Positions 63,553 to 64,000 of a DNA stretch of 64,000 nucleotides are shown here, piece by piece (the stretch's first letter is position 1; every line of letters starts with the position of its first letter). A program made the translations under genes and the position numbers. The notes under the pieces are model-generated. The model had not been told where the DNA came from and did no database searches. It was given only the letters and a program-made list of their open reading frames with translations. This DNA is from Theropithecus gelada (Eukaryota; Chordata; Mammalia; Primates; Cercopithecidae): contig NC_037680.1 in assembly GCF_003255815.1 (NCBI RefSeq), positions 20,073,825 to 20,137,824 of the forward strand. The letters are read 5' to 3'.

Positions 63553-64000
63553 ACAAAATCCCCACATTTCTAAATTTTATATTTTTTGAGTTTTTGAAGC
63601 TTTAGTTTTGTATGATTTTTGAGATAAAACTTTAACTTCCTCCCAAGTGAATAGACCGTTATTTCAATTCCATTCTTTGAGTGTGCTTCTAGGGGTGTAA
63701 TTAAAGTAGCTGGGATGGACTGAACTGGACTCATTATTTTAAGTACAGTTAATTATTAACTTGTTTTAAAGAGTGCCTTAAGGCCTTTAAAAAAATGTCT
63801 TTTAGTTTTTATTAGGACCGTGGTGTTTCTCTTTCTCAACTCTTATATTTCAAGTTTATACCTACGGTGTTTTAAGCTATGGTTTCTGATGATCTTGTTG
63901 GTCACAGTCTGGTTCGATCTGTATTCTAATTAGGAAATTCTCATTATTTATGATCACTGATGTTATATTTTTCAATTTCCCAGGACGGTTATCAATTTCT

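Larger units (their letters stand above)
49275..64000 (-). other. LRP1B: LRP1B intron upstream of the first propeller exon (3' part; continues right of window)
   Basis: This phase 1 intron ends at the TATATATAG acceptor; its donor lies beyond 64000. Contents are a MIR (50940-51125), an Alu stub (51401-51447), an antisense LTR (53940-54270), a 125-bp tandem duplication (54389-54626), an ERVL LTR (54648-55025), a monkey AluY (55668-55971), a MIR (56810-56970), two MLT1 LTRs (57248, 63218), L2 (58280, 62660), MER5 (59349), microsatellites, an old L1 (61560-62110) and an L1PA stub (about 62473). I see no further exon. Unassigned stretches are 49275-50935, 51465-53935, 55030-55650, 55990-56805, 57590-58275, 58715-59345 (possible LTR), 59545-60775, 60850-61555 and 63555-64000. 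Confidence 0.8.

Noticed and set aside
49275..64000. Search for the preceding LRP1B exon (start of the propeller)
   Set aside because: No minus-strand segment with propeller-like residues between a plausible acceptor and donor was found; the exon is presumably beyond the window.

Overview
This window is vertebrate nuclear DNA from an Old World monkey (cercopithecid primate). It is AT-rich, intron-dominated and full of primate interspersed repeats. The organism call rests on two young AluY copies (21697 and 55668). They carry bases typical of cercopithecid AluY and not of human AluY: 'ggctcaagcctgtaat', 'gccgagacgggcgg', 'gagatccgg' or a decayed form of it, and in one copy 'gcgtaaaccc'. No prokaryotic-type genes, CRISPR arrays or operons are present.

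The only protein-coding gene I can support lies on the minus strand. Seven consecutive internal exons of a giant LDL-receptor-family protein are present. Order and sequence fit LRP1B (LDL receptor related protein 1B) better than its paralogue LRP1. Read 5' to 3' they lie at 49274-49094, 45042-44823, 42938-42749, 34363-34241, 23065-22925, 18243-18118 and 10684-10568. The first three encode the end of a YWTD beta-propeller. The fourth encodes the EGF-like module that closes the propeller. The last three encode the first three LDLR class A (complement-type) repeats of ligand-binding cluster II. All junctions are GT-AG, the split codons join in frame across all six internal junctions, and the joined exons give 1098 nt (366 codons) without a stop. 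The gene enters from beyond 64000 and leaves past position 1, so neither start nor stop codon, promoter nor poly(A) site is here.

The rest is intron. 1-10567: a 5'-truncated antisense L1 (1-2186), several Alus, a THE1/MST LTR, and a MADE1 mariner MITE nested in a hAT-type element. 10685-18117: an old L1, a GGA/GGC/GAA triplet tract, a second MADE1 and an Alu. 18244-22924: an Alu, an L2 piece, a retrotransposed Y1 RNA pseudogene and a monkey AluY. 23066-34240: L1 remnants, an AluJ, long TG/TA repeats next to a perfect 20-bp palindrome, a Tigger piece, and two ERVL-class LTRs, one of them inside a MIR. 34364-42748: a DNA transposon broken by a short duplicated segment that is itself split by an AluY. 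45043-49093: an AluJ and a MIR. 49275-64000: a 22-bp Alu stub with target-site duplications, a 125-bp tandem duplication, LTRs, a monkey AluY, L2s, MER5 and a roughly 90-bp L1PA stub.

I found no previously undescribed biological system. The more unusual items are small structural ones: the nested 66-bp duplication at 35.5-37.4 kb, two extreme 5'-truncated retroinsertions, a splice-acceptor tract made of a simple repeat, and a cruciform-capable palindrome. All lie in a gene known in human to sit at common fragile site FRA2F.
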